A stretch of DNA of 64,000 nt from DATKRB01 sp963794215 (GTDB lineage: Bacteria; Actinomycetota; Acidimicrobiia; Acidimicrobiales; RAAP-2): the NCBI GenBank assembly GCA_963794215.1, contig CAWCCQ010000002.1, forward strand, positions 817,938-881,937, written 5' to 3'. Of the stretch, positions 8,405-17,880 are shown piece by piece. The position numbers and the translations under genes were made by a program. Positions within the stretch are counted from its first letter, which is position 1. Every line of letters starts with the position of its first letter. The notes under the pieces were generated by a model. It saw nothing but the letters and a program-made list of their open reading frames with translations. It did no database searches and was not told the origin of the DNA.

Positions 8405-9127
8405 TCATCCGCCGAGGACGTCGTGGAGGATCTCGCGGAGCATCTCCGCCAATTCCTCGTCGGCTGTCGACTCGAAGGAGTCGCCGGCCAGGAAGAGGCT
8501 CGAGAAGACGACGCCGAAGGACCCCGCCATGCGCACGCGGTCCCGCAACGGCACCCGGGTGTCGTTCAGCACCCGGCGGAACTGGTTCTGGATGTCCTCG
8601 TGCTCGGCGTCGTGGTCCTCGCGGTGCAGCTTTTCAAAGGTGGCCTGGTTCCGTTCGTGCATGAGGAAGATCTTGCGCTGGCTCATCATCTCGCCGAGGA
8701 TCTGATCGAGCAGCTGCTCCCACAGCGCCAGCGTGACCGGCTCCTTCCCGATCAGCAGTAGGGCATCCCGGCCGAATTCGTGCAGGCGCAGGTGCAGCGC
8801 CATGAGGATGTCTTCCTTCGATTCGAAGTAGTAGTAGATGGCCGCCTTGGTGATGCTCAGCTGCTCGGCGATCTGTCGCAGACTGGTGCCGTCGTAGCCC
8901 TGCTCGGTGAAGAGGTCGAGAGCCACATTGAGGATGCGCTGGCGCGTATCGACCTTGGCTTCCACCTCGGCCGGGGCGTGGGTGGGGTCGGCGAGCGGCC
9001 CGATATCCGGCTCCTCGCCGATCACGGCCTCGAACTCACCGATGGCGGTGCGGCCACGTCGAGCCGCCGTCGATAGGCCCCGCTCAACACGCGACTGAGG
9101 CACAGACCACGACTTGTACGTTGCCAC
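8405..9127 (-). CDS. TetR-family regulator with long N-terminal extension
   Basis: A protein of 240 residues. After a 60-residue extension comes the HTH (VDTRQRILNVALDLFTEQGY, then LRQIAEQLSITKAAIYYYF and ESKEDILMALH). The C-terminal domain contains MSQRKIFLMHERNQATFEKL. The extension may be real or the start may be nearer codon 55. No adjacent co-directional target is evident. Confidence 0.8.
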   Translation of the reverse strand: MATYKSWSVPQSRVERGLSTAARRGRTAIGEFEAVIGEEPDIGPLADPTHAPAEVEAKVDTRQRILNVALDLFTEQGYDGTSLRQIAEQLSITKAAIYYYFESKEDILMALHLRLHEFGRDALLLIGKEPVTLALWEQLLDQILGEMMSQRKIFLMHERNQATFEKLHREDHDAEHEDIQNQFRRVLNDTRVPLRDRVRMAGSFGVVFSSLFLAGDSFESTADEELAEMLREILHDVLGG

Positions 9128-9207
9128 GCAGACGATCTCCTACCCGCGGTACCACCACATGTTGGACCCGAGTCGCAGACCGAGCACGTCGAAGCGCCTC
9201 GTAACAC

Positions 9208-9252
9208 GTCGTCCCTAGTCGGAGCACCAGATGAGGTTTTCGGCACCCACAG
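9208..9252 (-). repeat. Second copy of the adaptor remnant motif
   Basis: Read on the minus strand this encodes LWVPKTSSGAPTRDD, matching LWVPETSSGFPTGDD encoded at 701-743. Both copies are isolated fragments upstream of other genes. Confidence 0.45.
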
Positions 9253-9586
9253 GCTACCGTCGCATCCAGGGCGAGCTCTTGCCCATGGGCGTCACCATCG
9301 GCGCCTCGAGCGTCTGGGCGATCTTGAAGGCGCCGGCATCGAGCCGTCACCCCGGCGATCGGGACCAACCTGGACGGGGTTCCTCACTGCCCAGGCGAAG
9401 GGACTGAGGCCTGCGACTTCTTCCATGTCGACACGCGGTGCTCCTCCGCGGGCTCTACGTGCTCGTCTTCATCGACCACGACACGGACTCGCACACCAGA
9501 GCGACGGCAACGGGGCCGGTTCCAAGACGTTCAGGTCAGGGGCGATCAGTCGACCTTCGTCAGCGAGCGATTATGGTCAGTCGGAT

Positions 9587-10421
9587 ATGCGCGGGGTCCG
9601 GGAGCAGGTGCGAGGTGTCGTGCTCCTGGCGGCCGTTCTCGTTCTGGCGTCTTGCGGCGACAGGTCCACTTCGCCAGCGGCCGGCACGTTCACGCCGCGC
9701 ACTGCGGGAAGGCTGACCGTTGTAACAAGCGACATTCCGAGCCCCGGGTTTTGGGAAGGGGCCTCCAACAGGCTTACCGGAGGGTTCGAGTACGAACTGG
9801 CTAAGCTGCTCGCCCAGCGACTCGGGCTTCCCTCCCTTCGCGTCGAGACGGAGGGCTTCCACCGAATCGTCGAGGGTCACCTGGATGGCGCCGATCATGG
9901 CACTGGATCTCATCACTCCGACGAGCATAGCGGGCGCAGTTCTTGGACTTCTCTAACCCCTACCTCAACGCTGCTCCGACGGTCGTCGCTCGCACCGGCA
10001 CCAAGGTTCCCGATGTCGCAACCGCGCGGCAGCTCCGATGGGGCGTCGTCCGCGGCACGACGTTCGTCGGCATCATCCACTCCTGATCGACCCGAGCCGT
10101 CCTCCACGGGTGTACGAAGACAACGCTGCGATGGTGGCGGCGCTCGAGGGCGGTCAGATCGACGCGCTTCTGCTCGACTTGCCGCTGGCAGTCGTGACGG
10201 CGAACGATTCGAGTGGACGCCTGCATGCCGCGGCTCAGCTTCCTGAACCCGAGCTGATCGCCGCCGCCTTGCCGAAGGGCTCGAGCAACACCGAGGCCGT
10301 CGACTCTGCCTTCCGGGCCTTCATTTCCGACGGGACCATCAACAACCTACTTCAGAAGTGGGTGGGTTCGGCGGCGGCTGACGCCGAAAAATCGATTCCC
10401 CTTCTTCGAACCGGCCAATGA
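9587..10421 (+). pseudogene. Solute-binding lipoprotein, family 3 (frame-broken)
   Basis: Starts with a lipoprotein signal (VVLLAAVLVLASCGDRS, lipobox LASC). The amino-acid-binding fold follows: GRLTVVTSDIPSPGFWEG, GFEYELAKLLAQRLGL, then in other frames DFSNPYLNAAPTVVARTGT, LRWGVVRGTTFV, and finally MVAALEGGQIDALLLDLPLA in the terminal frame. At least two frame changes lie between about 9885 and 10090. The whole length, about 277 codons, is conserved, so the frame breaks may be assembly errors. Its stop overlaps the antiporter ATG (ATGA), implying co-transcription. Confidence 0.7.
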
Positions 10422-12285
10422 CCTCCGCGCCGGTCGCCCTATCGCTCATGGGTGTAGCCATCAATGCGCCGAGCGGGACTGCGTGGGAGTTCCTCGCGCT
10501 CTTCCTCGTCGTGATTGTCGCACCTCCACTGCTCGAACGTGCCCGCCTGCCCGGCATCATCGGGCTGCTCGTCGGCGGTTACCTCATCGGCCCGAACTGC
10601 CTTGACCTGATCGGCGCCGGCAACACCACGGTGCCCGAACTAGGTCAGTTGGGGCTGCTCTATCTGATGTTCGTGGCCGGGGTGGAACTGGACCTCCGAT
10701 TGGTCGGCCAGCATCGTCGTTCGGTCGTGCTCTTCGGAGTATGTGCATTTGCGTTCCCGCTGTTCGCTCGGCACCTTGCCGTGGGGTTTTCGTTGAGTTG
10801 GTCGGCCCGCCGCAGCATTGTTGCTTGGCTCGTTGATGGCTTCCCACACACTGCTCACCTATCCGGTCGTGCGCCGCGCGGGACTCTCCACCCATCGCGC
10901 CGTTGCGACTGCCGTGGGTGCGACAGTTCTGACGGACACGGCCTCCTTGTTCTGCTCGCCTTCGTTGCCGGCTCTCAAGTGAAGGGCGGCTCTGCTGCTT
11001 CGATCGGTCTGCAGGTGGGTTTCGGCCTCGTCGTACTGACGATCTTCTGTTTGGTGGTCTTGCCTCGACTCGTTACTGTTGCTTTCCGATTCCTCGGCAC
11101 CGACCGCGTTGTTCGTTATCTGCTCACTATCGCCTCGTTTCTCGCCGCGGCGACGCTTGCTTCGAGTGTTGGCATCGAAGGAATCGTCGGGGCCTTTTTC
11201 GCTGGTCTCGGCCTGAACCGCTTAGTTCCGACCAAGGGATCCGCTGATGGAACGAATCGACTTCTTCGGGCAGGCTCTGTTCGTCCCCAGTCTTCCTGCT
11301 CTCGGTGGGCATGCTGCTGCAGCCGAGGGTGATGGTCCAGCCCGAGACGCTAAAGCTTGCGGGTCTTTTCATCGTCGCCGCCATCGGTGGCAAGTGCCTC
11401 GCTGCCGTGGCCACAAAACGCCCGCTGCGTCTCAGTGGAAACGAGACGCTGCTCATGCTCGGACTCACTGATCCCGCAGGCGGCAGCGACGCTTGCAGCG
11501 ACGATTGTGGGCTTCAACATCGGCTTGTTCGACCAGGCCGTAGTCAACGCCGTTCTCGTGCTGATCCTCGTCTCGATCGTGGTGGCGACACTCACCGTCG
11601 AGCGGGTCAAGGCCGGCGTGCCGGTTCCGGATGTCAAGGATCGCGGGATCGGCAACCACGTACTCGTGGCAATCGAGGATCCCCGCCAAGCTGATCATTG
11701 GGTTTGCTGTCGGTGCAAGTATCGCCGGCCCGGACGGCGGGATCGTTCAGGGTCTACTCGGCTGCCTCTCCTGACTCGAAACCGACGGCCGAGTCCGAGC
11801 TGCCGAACCTTCGCAGCGTGGGGTACGTGTACGGCGTGGATATTGATCCGGCTCTGCTCGTGCACAGCTCGTTCGCCGAAGGGGTCGTCAACGCCGTAGT
11901 GGAGCACGAGCCGTCATTTGTGCTCGTAGGCCAAACCCGCACTCCCGACACCCCCGGAGCCGACAATTCCGAAGACTCGGTTGCCCCGTCGATCACCGAC
12001 CCACTGGCTCTCGTCATCGGCGAGGTTGAGAAGATCAAAGGAGTTGTTCTCGTCAAGCCTCGCTCATCTACTCATGTGCCGCCGAACGACGGGGCTCGGA
12101 TCGCGAACGAGGTAGCAGTAAGACTCGGGGGCAAGACGGTAACCGTCGTTCATGAAGACGGTCCGGCGACGCTTTCCAATCTGGTGCCGGGAGAGGTCGG
12201 CGTCACAACACTCGACACGTGGAAGGCGCTGAAGGCCGTAGACCCACCTCCGGGAGCGGGCGTCGTCGTCGTCCTCCACGCCTAA
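10418..12285 (+). pseudogene. CPA2-type cation:proton antiporter with C-terminal cytoplasmic domain (frame-broken)
   Basis: The N-terminus is clean: FLALFLVVIVAPPLLERARL, PGIIGLLVGGYLIGPNCLDL and LGLLYLMFVAGVELDL are hallmark Na+/H+ exchanger segments. Further segments appear in alternating frames (HTLLTYPVVRRAGL, LLTIASFLAAATLASSVGIE, FFGQALFVPVFLLSVGMLL, IPQAAATLAATIVGFNIGLF). The last 190 codons in one frame (VLVGQTRTPDTPG, GVVLVKPRSS, VRLGGKTVTVVHEDG) look like a USP/regulatory tail. About six frame changes, no large deletion. A full-length protein would have about 620 residues. Confidence 0.75.
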
Positions 12286-12483
12286 CCTCGAGACTTCGTG
12301 GTCGCGGTGGTACCGGTGGGCGGTGCGGCCGTGCATTCTGGTCTGAGGCTTCCCACGAAATTGTGGACCTGCATCAACCGCGATGTGCAAGCACCACACT
12401 AAAGCGATCAACGGCGCGGTTCGATCAAGTTTTCGGCGCGACGATCCGCGCGGCCCTCTCAACGTCGAAGAGAAGCTAGGCGC

Positions 12484-12858
12484 TCAGCTCGGGAGTGATC
12501 GCGTGAGTCGGCCCCAGTTGCGGCGCGCTGCCTCGACCCTCTGCCAGTTGGCGTCGGCCCACTCGTTCATCGCTTGGAGCGGTCCGTCGAGCCACCGGCC
12601 GAGCTCCGTCAGCTCGTATCGCGTGGCGGTCTGAATGCGTTGACCGTCCAGGCGGCGAGCGATGAGTCCGTCGCGTTCGGCACGACGGAGCGTATCGGTG
12701 AGCACCTTGTACGAAACGCCATCGAGCCGATCGTGAAGATCCTGATAGCGGCGCCCTCCCCGCCGAAGTTCGACCATCACGTCGAGAGTCCTGCGCCCCG
12801 AGAGCAGTTGGACAACCATTCCCGAACGGTCAACGCTGTCAGAGCGGGGCTGTGTCAC
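12484..12858 (-). CDS. HxlR-family winged-helix regulator
   Basis: About 124 residues from GTG 12858 (ATG 12819 is another option). The HxlR core is visible: LLSGRRTLDVMVELRRGGRR, YQDLHDRLDGVSYKVLTDTL, RRAERDGLIARR, TRYELTELGRWLDGPLQAM. It overlaps the end of the upstream HxlR gene by 20 bp, so the two are probably co-expressed. Regulated genes are unknown. Confidence 0.75.
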   Translation of the reverse strand: MTQPRSDSVDRSGMVVQLLSGRRTLDVMVELRRGGRRYQDLHDRLDGVSYKVLTDTLRRAERDGLIARRLDGQRIQTATRYELTELGRWLDGPLQAMNEWADANWQRVEAARRNWGRLTRSLPS

Positions 12859-13531
12859 AAATGTGCTCGGGTGTTCCGCCGCTGATATCGACCCCTTGCA
12901 GCAGTCGTCGCAGGGCCCTGACGTCGCCGTCAACGGTGACGTTGCCGGCATCGATCTCAGCTTGGAGGGCGTCGGTATCGCCAATAAGCGCGTTGAAGGT
13001 GCGGGGATCCGTTGCGATGGCCGCGTCCGCTTCGCCAGTGTCGCCGACCTCGACGGTCAGTTGTCCGTCCTTGGCACGCACCGTCCAGATCTGGTCGTCA
13101 AAGACGATGCGTACGACGCTGCGAACAGCGGGATCGGGGCGGGCGCAGCATCGGAGATACATGAGCACCGAAGTGGGACTCAGCACATTGGGGCCCGGCG
13201 GGTCCGGGACTCGGAGGCCCCACTGCCCCAGAGCCATCACGATCGGCTCGAGTTGACGTCCCCAGGCGGTGAGCTCATACACCCACGATCCCGATGGCGG
13301 GGCCAGCTTGCGTCGCTGGATCACACCGCTGTCCTCAAGCTCGCGCAGCCGGTCAGTGACCACGTTGGCGCTGGTGTTGGCCAACGCTTTGCGCAGTTCG
13401 GAGAAGCGCTGCGGACCGAGGAGCAACTCTCGTACGACGAGCAACGCCCAACGCTCACCGACGACGTCGAGGGCGCGGGCGATGGCGCACTGGTCGCGGT
13501 AGCTCCTGGCGGTCGACACGATCCCCCTCAC
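12839..13531 (-). CDS. HxlR-type regulator with SCP2-like C-terminal domain
   Basis: A protein of 230 residues from GTG 13531. Residues 8-110 are HxlR (CAIARALDVVGERWALLVVR, LLLGPQRFSELRKALANTSA, VVTDRLRELEDSGVIQRR). Residues 130-225 resemble a sterol-carrier-like domain (FDDQIWTVRAKDGQLTVEVG, GEADAAIATDPRTFNALIGD), which may bind a small hydrophobic ligand. Divergent from the VOC gene at 13645, which it may control. The A+T-rich stretch 13545-13580 is the likely promoter. Confidence 0.85.
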   Translation of the reverse strand: MRGIVSTARSYRDQCAIARALDVVGERWALLVVRELLLGPQRFSELRKALANTSANVVTDRLRELEDSGVIQRRKLAPPSGSWVYELTAWGRQLEPIVMALGQWGLRVPDPPGPNVLSPTSVLMYLRCCARPDPAVRSVVRIVFDDQIWTVRAKDGQLTVEVGDTGEADAAIATDPRTFNALIGDTDALQAEIDAGNVTVDGDVRALRRLLQGVDISGGTPEHICDTAPL

Positions 13532-13644
13532 GCTGGCTCGCTGGTATTAGATTACAACTAACTACTTGCTTTTCGCAACCTCTCGGAGTTAGGGTCGGAA
13601 TGAGCTCGGCGCCCGGCGACACTCCGCACAGGAAGGACTCTCAG

Positions 13645-14034
13645 ATGGGACAACAGCCAGTCGTGCACTTCGAGATCATCGGCCGGGATCCGGCCGGGCT
13701 ACGGGACTTCTATCGCGGCCTGTTCGGCTGGGAGTTCGACGCGAGCGGACCAGTCGTGGAGGTCGTCTCCGAGGCGGGCAACTACGGCTTCGTCGAGCAG
13801 GCCTCCGCCAGAAGCGGGGTCGGCATTCCTGGCGGGGTCGGCGGCGGCGCTAACTACGAGCCTCACACCGTCTTCTACGTGGGGGTGCCTGATGTCGCTG
13901 CCGCCCTTGACCAAGCCGAACGGCTCGGCGCGACGCGCCAGTGGGGGCCTGAGCAGTCCCCAGGTCGCGATCTTGTCGTGGGACAGTTTCTCGACCCGGA
14001 GGGGAATCTCATCGGTCTCGCCAATGTCGTCTAG
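13645..14034 (+). CDS. VOC-family (glyoxalase-like) protein
   Basis: A protein of 129 residues; ATG 13645 has GGAAGGA just upstream, so the earlier ATG at 13600 is rejected. The VOC fold is visible: VVHFEIIGRDPAGLRDFYRG, LFGWEFDASGP, EPHTVFYVGVPDVAAALDQA, FLDPEGNLIGL. Substrate unknown. Faces the HxlR-SCP2 gene across a shared promoter region and overlaps the MFS fragment by 11 bp. Confidence 0.85.
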   Translation: MGQQPVVHFEIIGRDPAGLRDFYRGLFGWEFDASGPVVEVVSEAGNYGFVEQASARSGVGIPGGVGGGANYEPHTVFYVGVPDVAAALDQAERLGATRQWGPEQSPGRDLVVGQFLDPEGNLIGLANVV

Positions 14035-14254
14035 GCCGGCGACCAACACCACCCGGGTCGAAGGCAGTCCGAAGACCCCCTCTGACTCCTACTCATTACC
14101 GGCTCATCGAACCTGGACCGTCGTCCTGTCCGCCGTCGGGCAGTTCATGGTGGCGCTCGATACCCTCATCGTCACCACGTCGCTTCCCGCCCTGCGAGCC
14201 GGGATGCACACCAACCTGGAAGGCCTAGAAGGACGATCAACGCCGTCCGCAGGT
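14024..14254 (+). pseudogene. MFS drug-transporter N-terminal fragment
   Basis: The ATG at 14024 overlaps the VOC stop. The frame encodes HRTWTVVLSAVGQFMVALDT, LIVTTSLPALRAGMHTNLEG, the first transmembrane segment and motif region of DHA2 (EmrB/QacA) transporters. At about 14228 one base is missing; restoring it gives LEWTINAVRR then a stop, where intact members have LEWTVNAY. The remaining 12-13 helices are absent. Confidence 0.65.
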
Positions 14255-14256
14255 AA

Positions 14257-15084
14257 CTACTGGACGAGAGCGAGGCCGCCCCTGCGGCCCAATCGGCTCA
14301 ACGCCGCCTCGGTGGCTTCGTCGGACGCGAGCAGCACCACTAGTTGTTGCGCGTCAGGGGCGGGGAGCTCCAAAGTTTCCCGATCGAAACTGACATATCC
14401 GACGGTCGGGTGACTCCACATCTGCCTGCCGCTTCGAGGGAGACCGCCGCCGTGCAGTCGGCGGGTGAAATCCGTTCCGGCCACCGTGGTCAGATCGGCG
14501 ACAAGGCGATCGGAGCGCTCAGAGGGTGCTCCGAAGGAGAGAGGTAGTGCACATTCGTCGGCGATCCGGTCCCAGTCGGAGAAGACCGGGCGGGCTCGCT
14601 CGTCGGCGAAGACGAACCGGGTGAGGTTGGGGTGAGGGGCGTCGAGCAATCCGACCGGCCGGGCGAGTAAGTCGAAGCTGTCGGTGTAGGCCAGCAAGTC
14701 CCCGAGCCGGTTGGTCACATAGGCGATGCCCGGATCGATCTGCGCGAGTAGGGCCCGCACCGTGGGGCGGACGTCGGTGCTGGGAGCCTTCGCTGCCGCC
14801 CCGCAGGTTCCCGAGCTGCACTTGGCCACATTGCGCAGGTGCTCGCGCTCGGCCACTTCGAGTTGCAACGCATCGGCGAGGGCATTGATCACCGACACCG
14901 ACGGGTTGCGATCACGTCCCTGCTCGATTCGCACCAAGTACTCCACGCTGATCCCGGCCAGCGCCGCGACCTCAGACCGGCGTAGCCCGGTCGCCCGCCG
15001 GCGTTCCCCGTCGGGCAGCCCGACTGCCGCCGGGATCGTTGCATCCCGTCGGGCTCGGAGGTAATCGCCCAGTGGCGTGCTCAT
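14257..15084 (-). CDS. XRE-family regulator with MmyB-like ligand domain
   Basis: A protein of 275 residues from ATG 15084 (the frame extends to 15198). N-terminal HTH_31-type DNA binding: LGDYLRARRDATIPAAVGLP, GLRRSEVAALAGISVEYLVR, IEQGRDRNPSVSVINALADA. The rest is the MmyB-like ligand-binding domain with DPGIAYVTNRLGDLLAYTDS and the end LELPAPDAQQLVVLLASDE. Divergent from the FMN reductase gene; a 25-bp palindrome lies between them and is the likely operator. Confidence 0.9.
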   Translation of the reverse strand: MSTPLGDYLRARRDATIPAAVGLPDGERRRATGLRRSEVAALAGISVEYLVRIEQGRDRNPSVSVINALADALQLEVAEREHLRNVAKCSSGTCGAAAKAPSTDVRPTVRALLAQIDPGIAYVTNRLGDLLAYTDSFDLLARPVGLLDAPHPNLTRFVFADERARPVFSDWDRIADECALPLSFGAPSERSDRLVADLTTVAGTDFTRRLHGGGLPRSGRQMWSHPTVGYVSFDRETLELPAPDAQQLVVLLASDEATEAALSRLGRRGGLALVQ

Positions 15085-15125
15085 GACCCTCATGTTACGG
15101 CCGACTGGCTGCTCGAACGCCCGTA

Positions 15126-15150
15126 AGGCTGGCCCTGTCAGGGCCAGCCT
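15126..15150. promoter_or_regulatory. 25-bp palindromic operator between XRE and FMN reductase genes
   Basis: Perfect 12-bp arms AGGCTGGCCCTG / CAGGGCCAGCCT around one T. A partial second copy (TGTCGGGGCCAGCC) follows at about 15163-15176. Position between divergent genes strongly suggests a regulator site. Confidence 0.65.
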
Positions 15151-15196
15151 GGACTCGGCCCTTGTCGGGGCCAGCCCGTCACGTGACAGTGGAGCC

Positions 15197-15796
15197 ATGA
15201 ACGAGCTGAATCGACTCCTGATCGTTATCGGCAGCGTGCGCGAAGGCCGGTTCGGGCCGGTGGTGGCCTCCTGGGTCGCCGACCGAGCCCGCGACCACGG
15301 CGGCTTCGAGGTGGACGTCGTGGACCTCGCCCAGTTCGAGATCCCGCTGGCCCTGCCTGCCGACCCCCCGAAGATGGCGGGCGCCTCCTACCCACGACCC
15401 GACGGCATGGCCGACCTCACGAGGGCGCTCGACGCCGCTGACGCGTTCGTCCTGGTCACCCCCGAGTACAACCACAGCTACCCGGCGTCGCTCAAGGCCG
15501 CCATCGACTGGCACTTCACCCGGTGGCAGGCCAAACCGGTGGCATTCGTCAGCTACGGCGGCGCCGCCGGAGGTCGCCACGCCGTGCTCCATCTGGAGAA
15601 CGTGCTCACCGAGCTGCACGCCGTCACCATCCGAGATGGATTTTCGTTCCCGAACTACTTCTACAACTTCGACTTCGAAACCGGACAGCCGCTCGACCCC
15701 CAAGCACCCGACTACGCCAAGGCCATGCTCGAACAGCTCGCGTGGTGGGCCGCCGCCCTGCGCAAGGCCCGTTCCGACGTCGCTTACCCTGCCTGA
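15197..15796 (+). CDS. NADPH-dependent FMN reductase (flavodoxin fold)
   Basis: A protein of 199 residues from ATG 15197 with GGAG upstream. LLIVIGSVREGRFGPVVASW is the phosphate-binding loop, and FVLVTPEYNHSYPASLKAAI is the family hallmark (PEYN). The end FYNFDFETGQPLDP is typical. It probably reduces FMN or quinones/azo compounds with NADPH. The following VOC gene is in the same frame six bases later, suggesting one operon controlled by the divergent XRE regulator. Confidence 0.9.
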   Translation: MNELNRLLIVIGSVREGRFGPVVASWVADRARDHGGFEVDVVDLAQFEIPLALPADPPKMAGASYPRPDGMADLTRALDAADAFVLVTPEYNHSYPASLKAAIDWHFTRWQAKPVAFVSYGGAAGGRHAVLHLENVLTELHAVTIRDGFSFPNYFYNFDFETGQPLDPQAPDYAKAMLEQLAWWAAALRKARSDVAYPA

Positions 15797-15802
15797 TCCG
15801 CC

Positions 15803-16252
15803 ACGGCCCGAACCACCGGATTCGACCACGTCGCCGCCGTCACCGCCGACCTCGGCGGCATCACCGCCTTCTACCAAGACGTCTTCGACGCCAAGATCAC
15901 CCTCGAAATGGCAGCCACCGAGCAGCATCCCCGCATGGTGATCCTCGACCTCTGGGGTGGCGCGCTCAACATCACCGAACAGCCCGAAGAAACCATCGTC
16001 GGACAGCGCAGCCGACCCGGAGCACGCGGTCCCATCGACCACTACGGCATCGCCGTGACCACCCAAAGCGACCTCAGTGAGATACGCCAACGGCTGGTCG
16101 ACGCCGGCATCGAAGTCGGAAACATCCAACGCCTCGGCGACACCTGGTCACTGTTCTTCCGGGACCCCGACGGAATGGAACTCGAAGTCGCACCCCCGCC
16201 GAGAGTCAATAACCTCGCCGAGTCATGTCGCGGGGACCCATTCATCATCTAG
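15803..16252 (+). CDS. VOC-family protein with ACG in place of the start codon
   Basis: The domain begins right after the FMN reductase stop: ARTTGFDHVAAVTADLGGIT, AFYQDVFDAKITLEM, HYGIAVTTQSDLSEIRQRLV, SLFFRDPDGMELEVAP. No ATG/GTG/TTG precedes the first strand in this frame; the first standard codon, ATG 15908, would delete it. ACG at 15803 sits where homologues have ATG (ACG-GCC-CGA versus expected ATG-GCC-CGA). It may be a weak start, a mutation or a base error. Confidence 0.7.
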   Translation, partial: TARTTGFDHVAAVTADLGGITAFYQDVFDAKITLEMAATEQHPRMVILDLWGGALNITEQPEETIVGQRSRPGARGPIDHYGIAVTTQSDLSEIRQRLVDAGIEVGNIQRLGDTWSLFFRDPDGMELEVAPPPRVNNLAESCRGDPFII

Positions 16253-16462
16253 CCACAACGCGGCGCTGATCCGAAGCATTGCAAAGGCATGCCCTGTGCA
16301 CGCCTCCGATCCGGTTGGCCAAGTCAACGGCTCGTTGGGTAGATCCCGATGATCGACACTGCGGACCGATCGTTTGGGTGGTGGTGGCAACAAGGATCGT
16401 GAAGAGCAGGAGCACTAGTGAGCCTGAACGAGATTGTCTGACGTCCACACGCAGGTGCACCG

Positions 16463-16723
16463 TCACGCGGCCTCAGCCTGGAGCAGCTCGGCAACGGATC
16501 GACGGGTGCCGATCCGAGCTGGGATGCCGGTAAGCGCCGCGACAACAGGCACGGTGCCCGGGACCGTGGCAATCAGCCATAGCGCCGAGGGCAGGCCACT
16601 CACACCTTTAGATGCAAGCTTGAACAGGCCGATGCCGAGCGGAACAGCGAGGATCGCGCCCGGCGATGCCGAGAGCACCTGCGCCGTGACCAATCCTGCC
16701 CGCACTTGCCCCGGCGTGGCGCC
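16463..16723 (-). pseudogene. FtsX-like ABC permease C-terminal fragment
   Basis: The minus-strand frame begins at the IS630 end and encodes GATPGQVRAGLVTAQVLSAS, then GLPSALWLIATVPGTVPVVA and PARIGTRRSVAELLQAEAA, the final helices and PAR-R-x5-L end typical of FtsX/MacB-type permeases. The rest is not recognisable on the other side of the IS. Confidence 0.55.
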
Positions 16724-17879
16724 TAGTGGTCCGTCGCTGATATAGCTGAAGTAGTTAGGCTGACAACATGACCACGATGCTGGCCGCACCGCCACTTCGC
16801 ATGACCCGCAAACAACGCGACGATCTCGAGCGCATCGCACGCTCGCCGTCTCAGCCGCATCGCTCTGTCGTGCAAGCCAAGGCGTTGTTGCTTGCCGCCG
16901 ATGGCGAGGCCAACTACGAGATCGCACGGCGTCTGGAGGTGGCCTCGAACTCGGTGCGCGCCTGGAGACGGCGTTTCGAAGAGAGTGGGACCGATTGGGT
17001 TGGCACGATTGCCCCGGGCCGGGGCCGGCGTTCGTGGTTGCCCGAAGGCACCGTGGCCGAGGTCGTGCGCGTGACGCGCGAAGAACTCCCCGATGATGGC
17101 TCTACGCAGTGGTCGACGCGGACGCTGGCGGAGCGATTCGGGATCGGCAAGGACACCGTGGCCCGGATCTGGCGGGACCACAACCTTCGACCCTGGAACA
17201 TCGTGACCTTCAAAGTCTCGAACGACCCGGACTTCGAAGAGAAGCTGGTCGACGTGGTCGGGCTCTACATGAGTCCACCCGAACGGGCCATCGTCTTCAG
17301 TTTCGACGAGAAGACCCAGGTCCAAGCGCTCGACCGCACCCAGCCCTCGCTTCCCCTCAAGCCCGGACGGGCCGGGACCATGACCCATGACTACAAGCGC
17401 CACGGCACGACGGATCTCTTCGCCGCCATGAACGTTGCCACCGGCGAGGTCCTCTACGACACCCGCACCTCGCACAAAAGCACTGACGTGCTCCAGTTCT
17501 TCAAGTTGATCGACCTCCACGTCGCGAGAGACCTCGATATCCACGTCGTCCTCGACAACCTGAGTGCTCACAAGGCACCACCGGTGGCCAAGTGGCTGGC
17601 CGATCCGAAGCGAGCACGCTGGCACCTGCACTTCACGCCCACCAGCTCGTCGTGGCTGAACCTGGTAGAGAGCTGGTTCTCTATCCTCACCGAGCGCCGA
17701 CTTCGCCGAGGTGCCTTCAACTCGGTGGACCACCTCGTCGTCGAGATCGAGACCTGGGCCGAGCATTGGAACGACGATCCCAAACCCTTCGTGTGGAAGA
17801 AGCCGGCAGAGGAGATCATCGCCAAGGTGAAGAGAGGTCGGGCTGCATTGGCTTCAGTCAAATCCGCGACGCACCACTA
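16724..17879 (+). mobile_element. IS630-family insertion sequence (intact)
   Basis: Ends are imperfect inverted repeats beginning CTAGTGGT-x-CGTCGC on both sides, with TA at 16724-16725 and 17878-17879 as expected for IS630/Tc1-like insertion. A 10-bp GGCGTGGCGC also occurs just outside each end. It carries one uninterrupted transposase gene, so it may be active. Confidence 0.85.
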
Positions 17880-17880
17880 G
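16768..17880 (+). CDS. IS630-family transposase
   Basis: A single frame of 370 residues. The N-terminal half has tandem HTH segments (ANYEIARRLEVASNSVRAWR, RTLAERFGIGKDTVARIWRD). The C-terminal DDE domain shows VFSFDEKTQVQALDR, HVVLDNLSAHKAPPV and WLNLVESWFSILTERRLRRG, providing D, D and E. Its TAG stop uses the target TA. Unlike the second IS630 copy at 54.8 kb it needs no frameshift. Confidence 0.95.
   Translation: MTTMLAAPPLRMTRKQRDDLERIARSPSQPHRSVVQAKALLLAADGEANYEIARRLEVASNSVRAWRRRFEESGTDWVGTIAPGRGRRSWLPEGTVAEVVRVTREELPDDGSTQWSTRTLAERFGIGKDTVARIWRDHNLRPWNIVTFKVSNDPDFEEKLVDVVGLYMSPPERAIVFSFDEKTQVQALDRTQPSLPLKPGRAGTMTHDYKRHGTTDLFAAMNVATGEVLYDTRTSHKSTDVLQFFKLIDLHVARDLDIHVVLDNLSAHKAPPVAKWLADPKRARWHLHFTPTSSSWLNLVESWFSILTERRLRRGAFNSVDHLVVEIETWAEHWNDDPKPFVWKKPAEEIIAKVKRGRAALASVKSATHH

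Noticed and set aside
15179..16129. A 316-codon minus-strand frame opposite the FMN reductase and VOC genes
   Set aside because: Gly/Val-rich shadow of two well-supported plus-strand genes.
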